DNA from: Pseudorasbora parva
Taxonomy: Eukaryota; Chordata; Actinopteri; Cypriniformes; Gobionidae
Reading direction: 5' to 3'
Assembly (NCBI RefSeq): GCF_024679245.1
Contig: NC_090180.1
Span: 10,934,507-10,998,506, forward strand
Length of the DNA stretch: 64,000 bases
Shown: positions 13,996-25,590 of the stretch, in pieces
How the letters are laid out: every line of letters starts with the position of its first letter
Position numbering within the stretch: position 1 is the stretch's first letter
Position numbers and translations under genes: made by a program
Notes under the pieces: generated by a model
Databases searched by the model: none
What the model was told of the DNA's origin: nothing
The model's input: the letters and a program-made list of their open reading frames with translations, nothing else

Positions 13996-14010
13996 GTAAG
14001 CGCGGGATAC

Positions 14011-15479
14011 ATTCACAGCGCATGTTCAGTCTGGCGCGTTTTCAGATCATGCTCATTGAAGCTTAACTTTAATAGGAATTAATTTGAAAAGTTGAAATAC
14101 TGACTTTGCTCTGCATCGCTCCGTTTACAGGAATCTACCATCCACATATAAGATTAAATTCAAAAGGTATGACTTAAGAGAGCAAAAGAAAATATTGCCA
14201 GACTCAAATTAATATTTTTTAACTCAAACATTTAGAAGAAATTTCAATATGTGGCAAACATCAAGTGCCACAAATCAGTCTCTGGCATCACATCCAGTTC
14301 ACCATCCCCATCTGACGTTCTCTTTGCTAAAATATCCAGACAGAAGACATATCTGTCTTAGACACTTTAATTTTATTTGTGAAACTGGCACTGGAGGGCC
14401 TACAGCGATTTCAAGGATATTTGTGATCTCAGTGCTGCTGTAGGAAATCAAAGGTGCTCTGTGATAGTGGAAAGACTCAAAAAATAAAGCCTAAGGTAAA
14501 TAGCGAACCTATTACAAGGCATCATTCTGACATCCAGACCAAACACAGGACAGGCTGTGCTCTGTCGAGAGCTACCTGGCAGGCACAGGTAGCAACAGTG
14601 CATCTATTTTGAGAAGGTCTACAAAGCACTAAATTACAACTGCACATAACCAGAGAATGGCCTTCAATGGCAAGACTGAAGGTGAGCTTTTCGAAGCACA
14701 TTTGTCTGTATTCTTTAGAGAGCAATTTCAACTATTAGCACATTTAAATGCGCTCCCTTCCGTCTGGGACACTCTAGGAATGACCTTTAAACTACGTTCA
14801 AAGGCTATGCTAACAGAGAAGCGTTTGACACTCTCAGAGTGTTCATTTTGAACCCTGGCTACAAGAAGAAGAGCAACATCGGATCCCTTAAACTAATTCA
14901 GGAGGCGGTCTGAGACAAATTCCAGATGAAACTGGAACAAGTGTAAATGCATCTGGTTGTTGAAACCACATATGCAAATTGTACTCCTCCCAAAATGTTC
15001 AAAAATAAACGTGTGAGAACATTATAGGCTATATGACATGCTATAGCCACAACATATGGTAGCGATACTGCAACATTTATCGCTGCAGATGAAAAGCTGA
15101 GTATCTTCAATAAGCTGACATGCAGACTGCCACAAATAAACTTTAAAATATGTCACACACACACTCAAATCACAGTCATCTTCATTAAAATAATTGAGAC
15201 TAAATATAATCTAAAAAAATTTTACCAGTGCTGATGCCGTTCTCTCTCTTATTGCACTCTTTGACCTTGAAAAATGCTGATGATACATAAAATGCAGCTT
15301 TTTTTATTATTTTGGCGGAGACACATTTATGTAAACAAATATAAATGGAACAGTTTTAGCAAAAAAGATATTTGATCAAATAGATGCGTGACCAGGTGTA
15401 AACAGAACCCCATAGAGTTGTGAAATATGACAAAAATGTATCCATCAGTTGTTATGTTTATGGAAGAAGCATCTTATGC
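14011..15479. other. Presumed intron, nothing recognised
   Basis: Short open frames only, none with domain features or splice support. Confidence 0.4.
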
Positions 15480-15538
15480 TCCCCAAGGCTACATTTATTT
15501 GATCAAAAACACACAAAACAATAATATTGTTTGATATG

Positions 15539-16569
15539 CAGTGCCTTGCGAAAGTATTCGGGCCCCTTGAACTTTGCGACCTTTTGCCACATTTCAGGCT
15601 TCAAACATAATGATTGAAACTGTATTTTTTTGTGAAGAATCAACAACAAGTGGGACACAATCATGAAGTGGAACAAAATTTATTGGATATTTCAAACCTT
15701 TTTAACAAATCAAAAACTGAAAAATTGGGCGTGCAAAATTATTCGGCCCCCTTAAGTTAATACTTTGTAGCGCCACCTTTTGCTGCGATTACAGCTTTAA
15801 GTCGCTTGGGGTATGTCTCTCAGTTTTGCACACACCATGTTTGGTGTGTCTCCCAGGTGGCTTGTGGCAAACTATAAATGGATATCTTTAAGAAATTGCT
15901 TTCTTCTTGCCACTCTTCCATAAAGGCCAGATTTGTGCAGTATACGACTGATTGTTGTCCTATGGACAGAGTCTCCCACCTCAGCTGTAGATCTCTGCAG
16001 TTCATCCAGAGTGATCATGGGCCTCATGGCTGCATCTCTAATCAGTCTTCTCCTTGTATGAGTTGAAAGTTTAGAGGGACGGCCAGGTCTTGGTAGGTTT
16101 GCAGTGGTCTGATACTCCTTCCATTTCAATATTATTGCTTGCACAGTACTCCTTGGGATGTTTAAAGCTTGGGAAATCTTTTTGTATCCAAATCCGGCTT
16201 TAAACTTCTCCACACATTATCTCGGACCTGCCTGGTGTGTTCCTTGTTCTTCATGATGCTCTCTGCGCTTTAAACGGACCTCTGAGACTATCACAGTGCA
16301 GGTGCATTTATACGGAGACTTGATTACACACAGGTGGATTCTATTCATCATCATTAGTCATTTAGGTCAACATTGGATCATTCAGAGATCCTCACTGAAC
16401 TTCTGGAGAGGGTTTGCTGCACTGAAAGTAAAGGGGCCACTTCATGATTGTGTCCCACTTGTTGTTGATTCTTCACAAAAAATTACAGTTTCAATCATTA
16501 TGTTTGAAGCCTGAAATGTGGCAAAAGGTCGCAAAGTTCAAGGGGGCCGAATACTTTCGCAAGGCACTG
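15539..16569 (-). mobile_element. Internally deleted Tc1-like transposon, 1031 bp
   Basis: The left end cagtgccttgcgaaagtatt is the reverse complement of the right end aatactttcgcaaggcactg. The match extends inward for about 80 bp through tttgccacatttcaggcttc. TA follows the right end directly; at the left, TA lies two bases further out. The inside keeps only the transposase N-terminus on the minus strand. The catalytic domain has been deleted. Confidence 0.9.
15872..16254 (-). pseudogene. Tc1-like transposase, DNA-binding half only
   Basis: An ATG at 16254 opens the usual N-terminus, but one base appears lost near 16220, so the frame shifts before the longer open frame at 16213-15872 (113 codons). 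That frame shows both helix-turn-helix subdomains: GYKKISQALNIPRSTVQAI, then the linker PRPGRPSKLS, then a second helix-turn-helix region ending TISRILHKSGLYGRVARRK. The DDE catalytic region is absent; after FLKDIHL the sequence is unrelated to transposase. Tc1 transposases bind the element's inverted repeats through this half. This copy cannot transpose itself. Confidence 0.88.
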
Positions 16570-16960
16570 TAGCTATAAAAATTCAAATAACCGTTTTGTT
16601 TTTCTACACATTTTAAACGTTTATAAATGTATACATGTAATTTATTCCTGTGATGGCAAAGCTGAATTTTCAGCATCATTACTCCAGTATTCAGTGTCAC
16701 ATGATCTTTCAGAAATCATTTTAATATGATGATTTGCTGCTCAAGAAACATTCCTTATTATTATCAATGTTGAAAACAAGTCTGCTGCTTAATATTTTTT
16801 TGAAAATGGATATATATTTTTGGAACAATATAAAGTTCAAAAGAACATTGTTTATTTGTAGTAAAGAGACAGTATTTATAAATGTTACAAAATATTTATG
16901 TAATAAAAAAAAAAAAAAGTCTATTTAACGCATTCTTGCTGAATAATAGTATTAGAAGAG

Positions 16961-17468
16961 AAGTAAAGAGAAGGAAAAAAATCTTCCTGACCCTGAACTT
17001 TTTAACTGAGATTTACATGCAAAAAGCAGGGGTGTATAAACAATCCAAAACATGTCCTGGAAGAATATAAATGTCCTAGTACAGCTTTGTCGTGTGTGTT
17101 TCTTGCAGCAATCAATACCTAACCAACTGAGTTAATGAGAACAATGTTAATCTAGTTGGTGTAAACGGATGCAAGGGACATTAACCCAGACTGAGGTTCA
17201 TTGAGAGCAAAGCCATGACCCAGATTACCCTGTACTAAAGCTCATGGGACAAATCTCACCACTCATGACTTTACTCGTGCCTCATCACCCCAAAGTTTAT
17301 GGGTTTTGATCACTCATAAAATAGTGAATGAATGATGAGCGCATGTATGCAGCTTTACAGTACCCTAACTACCAGGAACCCACAGCAAACTCATCCATTA
17401 AAAAGTAAATGATGTTCTCACCGACAGACCTTAAAATCTTGTGCACTTATTTGCTTTATCTGCCCCAG
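16961..17468. other. Presumed intron, nothing recognised
   Basis: No supported feature before the exon-like block at 17469. Confidence 0.35.
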
Positions 17469-17563
17469 ACGCAGAAGAAATAATCCTGTTAGTGCTACTC
17501 AAGGAGCAGCGAGAGGACAGCAGTGACGAAGAACTGAGGATGGCCTCAGCTGGCTGGTGGTGA
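17469..17563 (+). other. Exon-like block on the plus strand
   Basis: A good 3' splice site (tgctttatctgccccag) is followed by 30 open codons, with EEIILLVLLKEQREDSSDEE near the start, and a TGA at 17561-17563. The composition is protein-like. It might be the last exon of a gene or part of a degraded transposon gene. I do not recognise it. Confidence 0.2.
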
Positions 17564-17748
17564 TCCTGATTTTGTGGATTGGATCAATTTACGGTCTCAG
17601 CGTACGTGTTAACATGCTTCGTCATATTTTATTATATAGTTTAAAGATTATTATTAGGGCAGTTGATTCAATTTTCCAAAAATAAAACTTAGCTTGACAC
17701 AGGTCTTAAAAACATGAAGCTATAGTCCTGCAATTGTACGTAATCTAA

Positions 17749-18869
17749 TAGGGGTGTAACGATACACTCGTGTCACGATTCAATATGTATTTCGATACTG
17801 AACTTTTAAAAAAAACATTTTTACCTTTTTATTATTATATTATTATTATTATTATTGTTTGTGTTTTATTATCAGGACCCACAAATATTCCCCCATTGCA
17901 TTATTATACATTATATTCAATGTTGTGTATAATTCAAGCTTTGCCTTTCACATTTTAACACTCGATGGCACCGTGTCGAATGTGAAGAGGGGGATTGCCA
18001 TGTTAATCTTGGACTAAATCGGCCACCGTAGGAGTTATAACGAAATCAGAATTGAGAGGAATAGAAACTATTATTCACTGCATGGTCATATACCTTTACA
18101 CCGCTAGATGGGGGAAAATATCACACAGTGTAGCTTTAATGTAATCACTGAAACTGAAACACGCTTCCAACGTTTTCACTAAGAAGTGTCGCTTTAAATG
18201 CTGTTTGCGTGTTGACTTTGAGGAGTGTCACTTTAAATAATGTTTGTGCCCTCACTGAGGAGTGCCGTTCCGGCAGCGCGTGCACTTCAGATGATCAATG
18301 TAATCCGTTACAGCTCTAATCGCAAGAAAGCTCGCCAAAACGACCGCTCTAAAACTGTAAACGTTTAGCTCATGCAAGAATTTTAATTCTGCATTTCCTC
18401 TCTCATGTTGTTTTTGCGCCTCACGCAACCACTTGAACGCCGATGTTTACTACAGTATGTGCGTCCTGTTAAATATATTCATCACATAAAGCCATTGTGT
18501 CTCTTCAGAAGACTAAAGAATGTTTGGATTAGACACTCGATTAGTTATTTTTACACGCCTTTATTACATTCTTTGCATCTTTTAAGTTTGAGAGGAATGG
18601 ACTTTAAAAATGGAGGGAAAAAAACCCTTAAGGTTTCATAAAGAATATCTTCATTTGTGTTTGGAAGTTAAATGAAAAACGACACGATGGTGAGTAAGTA
18701 CATGATGACAGTTTACATTTGTGGTAGCCTACATTTGTTGATTTGTGTTTGGGTGAGTTATACCTTATAAATAGGCCTACTACAGCAAGTTGAGCCTTGG
18801 ATAAAACAACGCTATATCGCGAATCGTAACGTTTCCATCAACGATACATATCATCACGTTACACCCCTA
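17749..18869. mobile_element. Non-autonomous hAT-type transposon, 1121 bp
   Basis: It begins taggggtgtaacgata at 17749 and ends cgttacacccctat around 18869, an inverted pair. A perfect 8-bp duplication, taatctaa, lies at 17741-17748 and 18870-18877. The interior contains an (ATT)n stretch near 17830-17856 and no transposase similarity. Its ends differ from those of the 12288 element, so the two are different families. Confidence 0.92.
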
Positions 18870-18877
18870 TAATCTAA

Positions 18878-19597
18878 CAAAATAAAATAAAACTGAAATA
18901 ATTTTGAAACCAAGACAGTGTGACTGAATGTGATGGTTTAGCAGTCTTGGACAGCTGTTCCTAACTAGACTGTAAGTGGAGACCGTTTCAGGAGTGTTTT
19001 GTAAATCAAATACACATACAACTCTCTGAAAAGATCCTCTTCTCAGGTTAATTATAATAAACTAACTGTTGAGAACTTGATGGACCACAGGTGACTTGAC
19101 TCTCTTGATTCTCTTTTTCATCAGTTGTGTTAACTGATTGTGGACAACGAAAAAATGGCATCCAAAACAACACGCGATTACGTTTTGACAGCTTGTTAGT
19201 GAGTCTGGAGCACTTTGAATTCATCATTGCCTTTGCTCAGATGAACATACTGAGTTACGCACTTCTGAAGGGTTGGAAATGATCAAAGGGAATGTGTCAG
19301 CTTGTACAACCCGTACGCTTAAGAGGAAATGACATGGGAAAAACTTTTCCTGCACTAAAAGCTGCTCCCTCAGGTTACCCTTGTTTTTCTGTGAAGGAAC
19401 ATCTGCTAACGCACACAACAACAAACACAACGCATTAGCAGGGCCTGGGAATGCAAACAAACGGATATCATATGAAATGTTTGCTGGTGTATTGACAGCA
19501 CGTTGGCTACTGTTGTTCAAAGTATTGTTTTTACAACTTGTTCTCTATAAGTTATACTGGATGGGAAAGCATTTACTAAATGGCAAAGAAGTAACCA
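18878..19597. other. Intron-like sequence, nothing recognised
   Basis: Two overlapping opposite-strand frames at 19.2-19.7 kb have no domain features. Only the 19611-19690 block has splice support. Confidence 0.35.
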
Positions 19598-19610
19598 ACC
19601 TCTGTGTGGG

Positions 19611-19690
19611 TCAGGTTTTGACCGGCTCTGAGCTGCTGTCCGAGCCGCCCTTGTCCTCCAGCTGCTGCAGGTTATCAGTGGGGGTGACGC
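19611..19690 (-). CDS. Candidate coding exon with stop codon (unrecognised gene)
   Basis: The minus strand reads ctgttttctcttgtccag, a strong acceptor, then GCGTCACCCCC. In the frame that takes the first two bases as the end of a split codon it encodes VTPTDNLQQLEDKGG, a serine-rich tail and EPVKT, then TGA at 19613-19611. Composition and acceptor look genuine. Its phase fits the donor of the exon-like block at 32988. It could instead be a 5' non-coding exon of fam110b, with a weak donor at about 19599. The protein is not recognised. Confidence 0.4.
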
Positions 19691-19847
19691 CTGGACAAGA
19701 GAAAACAGTCGGTAAGATTCTGCCATCACAAATCACTGAACAGTAAACGCAAAGCACTTCTGATTGCTTTATTACCAAAGCACTTGCAATGAGAAAATTG
19801 TTGGTTCATTCATTTTTTTTGTGTGTGTGTGACATTTACACCTCAAC

Positions 19848-20402
19848 TAAAGCTGCACGATAAATCGTGTCTATTAAACCTTTGACAAATATGATCACAG
19901 GGGAACATTCAAATCCGCATTAGTGCTGCTGCTGAGTTAGAGAGATCAGTTGTCATGTATGAAACAGCTACACCATATCATTATTATTAATGTGTTAATA
20001 ATTCAAAAATCCAGAATTACTGGAATAAAAGTTTATAGTTCAGATGAATATCTATAGTAGTGATCAAAATACTGTAAATCATATTAATAATTGTATTAAT
20101 TACATTATTATGCCACTATTTGGCAACAGGTGACAAATGTATTATTGAATCTTTCATTGAAGAGATTTGTTTAAAACACAGAATGAAGTCTTTGAACGAT
20201 TCGTTGAATCATTCATACTTTTTTCTTTTTTTTAAATTATTATTATTATTATTATTATTAAAGAAATTAAATGTTTTTTTAAATAGACTGCAGCAAATAA
20301 CATGTTAACATTTTGTTAAGTTATCTATTTAGAATTGTGGGAGAATCATGATCTCTATTTTAAAATCATAATTTAAAATCTTTCCAGAATCGTGCAGCTC
20401 TA
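19848..20402. mobile_element. Probable hAT-like miniature element
   Basis: Ends taaagctgcacgat (19848) and atcgtgcagctcta (20402) are inverted copies with one mismatch. The flanks acctcaac and acacactc only partly agree, so the duplication has decayed or the ends are slightly misplaced. Contains an (ATT)n run at 20236-20261. Confidence 0.55.
20236..20261. repeat. (ATT)n microsatellite
   Basis: About nine tandem trinucleotides. Confidence 0.85.
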
Positions 20403-20999
20403 ACACACTCTAAGGCTTTTATAAAAATAGGAATTCTAAAGAATGAGGTTTTTTCCACAGTAAGAATAGTAGAAACCAAACTAACTTAGCTATGCAAAAA
20501 ATAATAAGTAAATAAAATAACATTAGAAGATAGAACAATTTCTATAGTATAGAGGAAAATAAGAAAATATTTTAAGTGCATTTTCTGAATTTTGACAATT
20601 ACTATGTTGACATTGTGTTTGCTCTTACCCAAATTAGTACTTTTTTACCATTTGAAAATATTTATTTTATTTTATATTAATACTATAATATAATAATAAA
20701 CAATTACAATAACATTTAACATTAAATATGTATAAATTATTATATTAATACAAAAGTAAATCAAAAAATCAAATTAAAAACATTTACTTCTATATATTAG
20801 ATCAAATATATTTTTTTCTATAGTTCATAGTTCATCAACTATTGCAAAATTTCCTTCTAAACTCAATGACAGCATATTTTAGGTTAAATTTGTTACAAAT
20901 CTTAATCTTAATTTTAAAACCGCAACAATCAAGTGTCACACGTCCCAAAATTCTGGAAAATCACATACAAGATTAGCAAGAGAAAAAAACCGAGCTCAT
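20403..20999. other. Very AT-rich stretch, nothing recognised
   Basis: Mostly A and T with no exon-like block. Confidence 0.4.
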
Positions 21000-21560
21000 T
21001 TAATATTCTCTGTGACCTCCTGTCCTGAGATTGTTGATCAACAGTTCATTTTAAAATGAAAAAAAGCTAGACAAAGGGCCTTTTTTCCATTATTCATGGA
21101 CATGTGCAGATATCTAGCATAGCATAGTTTTTTATTATTTTTTTTATTTTAACACGACCAAAAGTGTATTATACAGGGTTAAAGACCATTTCAAATCTGG
21201 CAATGTTGAGCGGCGGGGCTGCCTAGATGCCGGTGTCTTCTTTGGAGACAGCCAAGATTGCGATTGTAAGGACATTCGCAGTGGGCCACATAAATACAGA
21301 GTGGATGATGAGTGTTTGCATGTTGAGCTCACAATGTTCCTTCCCTTTTACTGTGTAAATGAATCATCATGACAATACAGAATGCAGCAGATGTTGGAGC
21401 GTCGCAGGCTCACATGGCTACAGTTTGTCATTTTATGGGGAAGTTCCTCCCGACGTGGACATCTAAGTAATGAGAAAATCCTGGTACAAACTCACTGCCC
21501 GGGGCGCAGCACTTTAATGAAACAGTAACCACATTATCACCTCGGTCAGAGTTATGGCTA
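21000..21560. other. Repeat-free complex block, candidate non-coding element
   Basis: Follows a very AT-rich stretch with balanced composition, no copy elsewhere in the window and no splice-supported frame. Possible enhancer or conserved element, by inference only. Confidence 0.25.
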
Positions 21561-23454
21561 GAACACAACCTGACAGCAAAACTCAAGATTTAAAAATGTA
21601 GAAATACAGAATCACTATATTAATGAATCATTTTGTTGATTTTTTTCCCCACAAAATATTTCTCTCCCCTCAAACTAATCAAGATACACAGATGAGATGT
21701 CAAACAGGCATATTCATCATGTCAACCCTCCCTAAAAAATTCAACATGCCGCAGTTCATGTGATTAATAATGTGAAGGTGCAGAACCCACATTAAGTCAG
21801 CTGGTTCCTCCTGATATTGCACACACTTTGAGCATACCACTGTGACTTACAGATCACAAGGCATCTACTTAACGCGTATAAAAACAATTAAGAGTATAAT
21901 CGTCTAGATATTTCCTGGGAGTGAGATGGAAGATTTGCCTTTCCTTTCACATCTGACAATCACTGGTCCCGGTCTAGATGCATGACAGGACTGGGTGTCT
22001 CACAGGACGTCCGCTGCAAGACCTCGACTGGCGCTGCGTGAGGAAGTGCACCTGGTTTTGGTATGAGGGTACTCCTCCTCAGTGATAATAACTATGCTAA
22101 TATTTAGCCACTACAACTCATTTCTCTGGAGAAATAAAATAGAAGTTGATAAGCAACCAATGCCATGTTCAAACCACAGGCAAATCAGATTTCTTCTCAA
22201 ATCAGATTTTTTCAGGCAGACTGCCCACGCCATTAATTGCAAGTGGTCAAATAAGATGTGTCCAAAAAAACCAACCTATCCGCATGGGTTACTTTGGTAA
22301 CAAAGTAGGTGTATCCACATGTGACAAAGCTTTTGAAACGGACACAGGTGCATCATCTCACCCTTCAAAAAAAACGCCCCGTTGAGTCGCGGTACAGAAC
22401 TAGTATATTGTTATGTCCCATGTTGTAGCCACGGCTGAAATCTTTGCATATACCGCTGGAAAGCCGTATGAATACTTCTGGCATTTCCATCATCGGTTTT
22501 GAGACCATTTGAAATATGATTTAAACGGCCAGAGCTTCCAGCCTGAGACACATCAGTAAAAGTCTGATTGGACTTTCAAATTTGGTTTGAATGAGATAAA
22601 AAAAAATTTAAAAAAAAGTTAATGTTTTTTTTTTTTGCTGTCCAGACTTTCAAAAACACATCCGGATAAAACCTCGATATTCAAAATTTTATAAAGAAAA
22701 TCTTATTTTTGGGCTAGCAGTCTGGCCATAGCACAAAAAACAAACAAAATTAAAATAATAATAAAAAAAGATATATATTGCAGTGTTTATTTTAAATAAT
22801 TTATCCACGCACATTAAATTAGCAAACACTAACAATTCCAGCCAATTCCCAATGGACAATTTCAACTCCCACCCTACCCACCATTTTTTCCTCGTTTCAG
22901 AAGATTGACTCTCTATATGACGCAATAGGGAAGAAAAGACGACTATTAAATGACTTTAAACGTTTGTGTATAAATCAAAATGATAATATTTAAAAGATAA
23001 AAACAGGATTCCTTCATTTCTACAATGAAGAAAACCAGTGAATCCAACAGGGGCTTAATTTTGACCCTATTTATGCATTCATGTAGGGTTTTGAGTCATG
23101 CGTTCTAAGGTCAGGGGTCATGTTTTAGAAACTTCTAGTAGCAGAACATAAATCGCCCTGAGAGCTGGTTTACTTCTCAAGCACAGAGACAGCATTCGCT
23201 TTTCACGTGGTCATTTGGCATTCTATGCAGACGGCACTCCTCACACAGCCAACCGCCGACTTTCACAGCTTCATTTATCTGTGAGCAAACACCAAAGCCT
23301 GCATTATCATTCCAAACAAGTCCCGAGCCATGAATCACATACAACAGCGTGTGGGTGAGTCAGTTCCCAAATCTACAGCCAACAATGTCAACTTAACTTA
23401 CTACAACACTCGTATTCCTCTTCAGCGTGAAACCGAAGAACAACAGAGAATGAA
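21561..23454. other. Intron-like sequence, nothing recognised
   Basis: Contains T runs near 22.62 kb and short open frames without features. Confidence 0.35.
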
Positions 23455-23895
23455 ATGGTGCGAAACAAGGACAAAGATCTAACAACCAATCGTAGTAACA
23501 TCCCTGAAACTACAGACGGTGTGAAGACGTCCATGGAAACGAAAAGTCTAGACATTAAACAACAGCTCCGTGAAGCGCTCATCAGCCACACACAAGAATA
23601 CATTACACTGCTGAATGCAAGTGCTATTTATGTTCGGTGTGTCTCTTTCATGCACGCACGCAAACTCTTCACCTTGGATGCTATACTTGTCTTTGATGGC
23701 ACTCCCATCATGCCTTTCTGCCAGCAGCAGCCAGTCTCGCTCAAAGATCCAGTTTTAATGAGTAAACAAGCTACAGCAGGGAGACTTTACATCAGTAGTC
23801 GTCAAATAGTTTTGCTTCATAACCCAGATTTTACTTCTGTGGCCACCCAATACAGTATAGTTTATCGTGTAAAAGCCAACAATAAAAAATATTAA
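23455..23895 (+). CDS. Unrecognised 146-codon open frame
   Basis: An intact frame starts MVRNKDKDLTTNRSNIPE and ends VKANNKKY, unusually long for this AT-rich sequence and not inside a recognised repeat. No domain, signal peptide or membrane segment is evident, and no promoter or splice signal was identified. It may well be chance. Conservation or RNA reads would be needed to call it a gene. Confidence 0.15.
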   Translation: MVRNKDKDLTTNRSNIPETTDGVKTSMETKSLDIKQQLREALISHTQEYITLLNASAIYVRCVSFMHARKLFTLDAILVFDGTPIMPFCQQQPVSLKDPVLMSKQATAGRLYISSRQIVLLHNPDFTSVATQYSIVYRVKANNKKY

Positions 23896-24023
23896 TGACA
23901 TGAGCTTTAATAATAATTTAATTATTAATTTCATTGATGAGGGAGTTACATGGTTTGTATGGAGATGGAGGGAAAACACAGAATTGTAAGCTCCACCTTC
24001 CAGAGACCGTTGTTGTAACTTAA

Positions 24024-24767
24024 AGGGTTTGTTCACCCAAAAATGAAAATTATTTAAATAATTATTCACCCTCATGTCATTGGACCCGTAAGACCTTCGT
24101 TCATCTTCAGAATACAAATGAAGATATTTCTGTTGAAAGCTGATGGCTGAAAAAGGCTTCAGAAAGGCCTCCGTTGGCATTCAGTACATTTCCACTCACA
24201 AGACTCATAAAGGCACTAAACACATCGATACAAAGTCCATCTCACTACAGTGGCTGTACAATAATTGGGACGATTATACAATGCGACGGAAAAAAATGTT
24301 GTGTGCAAAAAAAAATCGAAATAATGACTTTATCCACCAAGTTATTGTCTTCCGTGTAGGTCTCGGACATGAACTCACGCGATTGCGGCGCTCCTCTTCG
24401 CTTCCGGGTCATGTATCTGAACGGCGGATCTGTGTCATATTCAAGTCAATAACCTGGTGGATAAAGTCGTTATTTAGATTTTTGTGCGCAGAAAAACTAT
24501 TTTCGTCGCATTGCTACATTATTGTACAGCCACTGTAGTGAGATGGACTTTGTATCGATGTGTTTAGTGCCTTTATGAGTCTTGTGAGTGGGAATGCACT
24601 GAATGCCAACGGAGGCCTTTCTGAAGCCTTTCTCAGCCATCAGCTTTCAACAGAAATATCTTCATTTGTGTTCTGAAGATGAACAAAGGTCTTACGGTGT
24701 CCCAACGACGTGAGGGTGAGTAATTAATGAAATAATTTTTATGATTATTTTTGGGTGAACTAACCCT
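24024..24767. mobile_element. TTAA-flanked fold-back transposon, 744 bp hairpin
   Basis: TTAA lies directly outside both ends (24020-24023, 24768-24771). The left half is a near reverse complement of the right half: tcacccaaaaatgaaaat against tttttgggtgaac, ggctgaaaaaggcttcagaa against ttctgaagcctttctcagcc, and actacagtggctgtacaata against attgtacagccactgtagtg. Only about 80-90 bp near 24355-24440 are unpaired. It resembles the zebrafish Angel type of miniature element (name from memory). Frames at 24143-24538 are by-products. Confidence 0.9.
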
Positions 24768-24829
24768 TTAAACAAGGAAACAAAAAGGTTTCTATCCAAT
24801 GGTACGGTGGAAACATACAAGGAATCCAT

Positions 24830-25110
24830 GCCTGCTTAGCTTGGGACAGCTGATGGTTGTGGAAAAAAAAAAGAATACTACAAACTTACAGAGGCATTCT
24901 TTAATTAAAGCTCTCCTACAGGAAAGCAGGACAGTCCCAAACCACTAAAGGAACATTCCCCATTGCCACACACCGAGGTTTATTTTGAGGAAACAGGCCC
25001 CAATGGGGACAAACAAGTTGAAGGTGTGGTAGCTTTTGCACAGGATCTTTTGTTTACCAACAAGGCCAGCGTGGGAGAGGCTGGCCTCCTTTATGGAGGG
25101 AGATGAATAG
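24830..25110. other. Repeat-free complex block, candidate non-coding element
   Basis: GC-richer than its surroundings, with no repeat partner in the window and no splice-supported frame. Possible conserved non-coding DNA, unproven. Confidence 0.2.
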
Positions 25111-25256
25111 GATTGTAAACATGTTAAAAGCTGGGAACAAGGAGCATCTCTTCACTAAAACATCCTTCCATAGCAGGTCCACTTTGAAAAAGAGGCCAGG
25201 CTATGGGCTAGCACCCAGAACTGCTTAATGAGAGCTCATTCAGAGAGGGAGGCAAC

Positions 25257-25276
25257 ACATACACACACACACACAC
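25257..25276. repeat. (AC)n microsatellite
   Basis: About ten AC units, slightly interrupted at the edges. Confidence 0.85.
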
Positions 25277-25354
25277 ATACGTGTGCACGCTTCTTGTGCA
25301 CAAGGCCAAAAATTAACTTTCTGGCATACCTTTACGCCATGATGGGCAGAAACA

Positions 25355-25590
25355 TAAATGTTTTTTCAGCAGCAAATCAGCATATTACGATGATTTTTGA
25401 AGGATCATGTGACAATGAAGACTGGAGTAATAATGCTGAAAAGGCAGCTTTGCCATAAGAATAAATAACTTTTTAAAATATAATCAAATTGTGAATTGTA
25501 ATAATATTTCATGATAATCACATTTTAGTGTGAGCATAAGAGACTTTACTCAAAAACATGTCTTAAAAATCCTCAAAACTTTGAATGGTA
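25355..25590 (-). repeat. Dispersed repeat R1, reverse copy
   Basis: It contains cagcaaatcagcatattacg, aaggatcatgtgaca and gaagactggagtaataatgc, the reverse of the R1 core, and ends caaaactttgaatggta, the R1 terminal repeat. Confidence 0.75.

Larger units (their letters stand above)
12248..14010 (+). mobile_element. TTAA-type DNA element split by a hAT insertion
   Basis: TTAA at 12244-12247 is followed by aggggtacttcagtgctggg, the style of TTAA-flanked elements elsewhere in the window. The sequence resumes after the hAT at 13610 and includes an exon-like frame at 13886-13995. No right terminus was identified, so the end given is approximate. A Kolobok- or piggyBac-like origin is inferred from TTAA only. 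Confidence 0.4.
15480..16960 (+). repeat. Dispersed repeat R1, interrupted by a Tc1-like element
   Basis: R1 sequence (aaggctacatttatttgatc) stops at about 15538 and resumes at about 16572, then runs through atttattcctgtgatggcaa, tactccagtattcagtgtca and gctgctcaagaaacattcc. The Tc1-like element occupies the gap, so it inserted after R1. Confidence 0.75.

Noticed and set aside
24143..24538. 131-codon plus frame and a partly overlapping minus frame
   Set aside because: They lie within a fold-back element whose arms produce mirrored frames on both strands.
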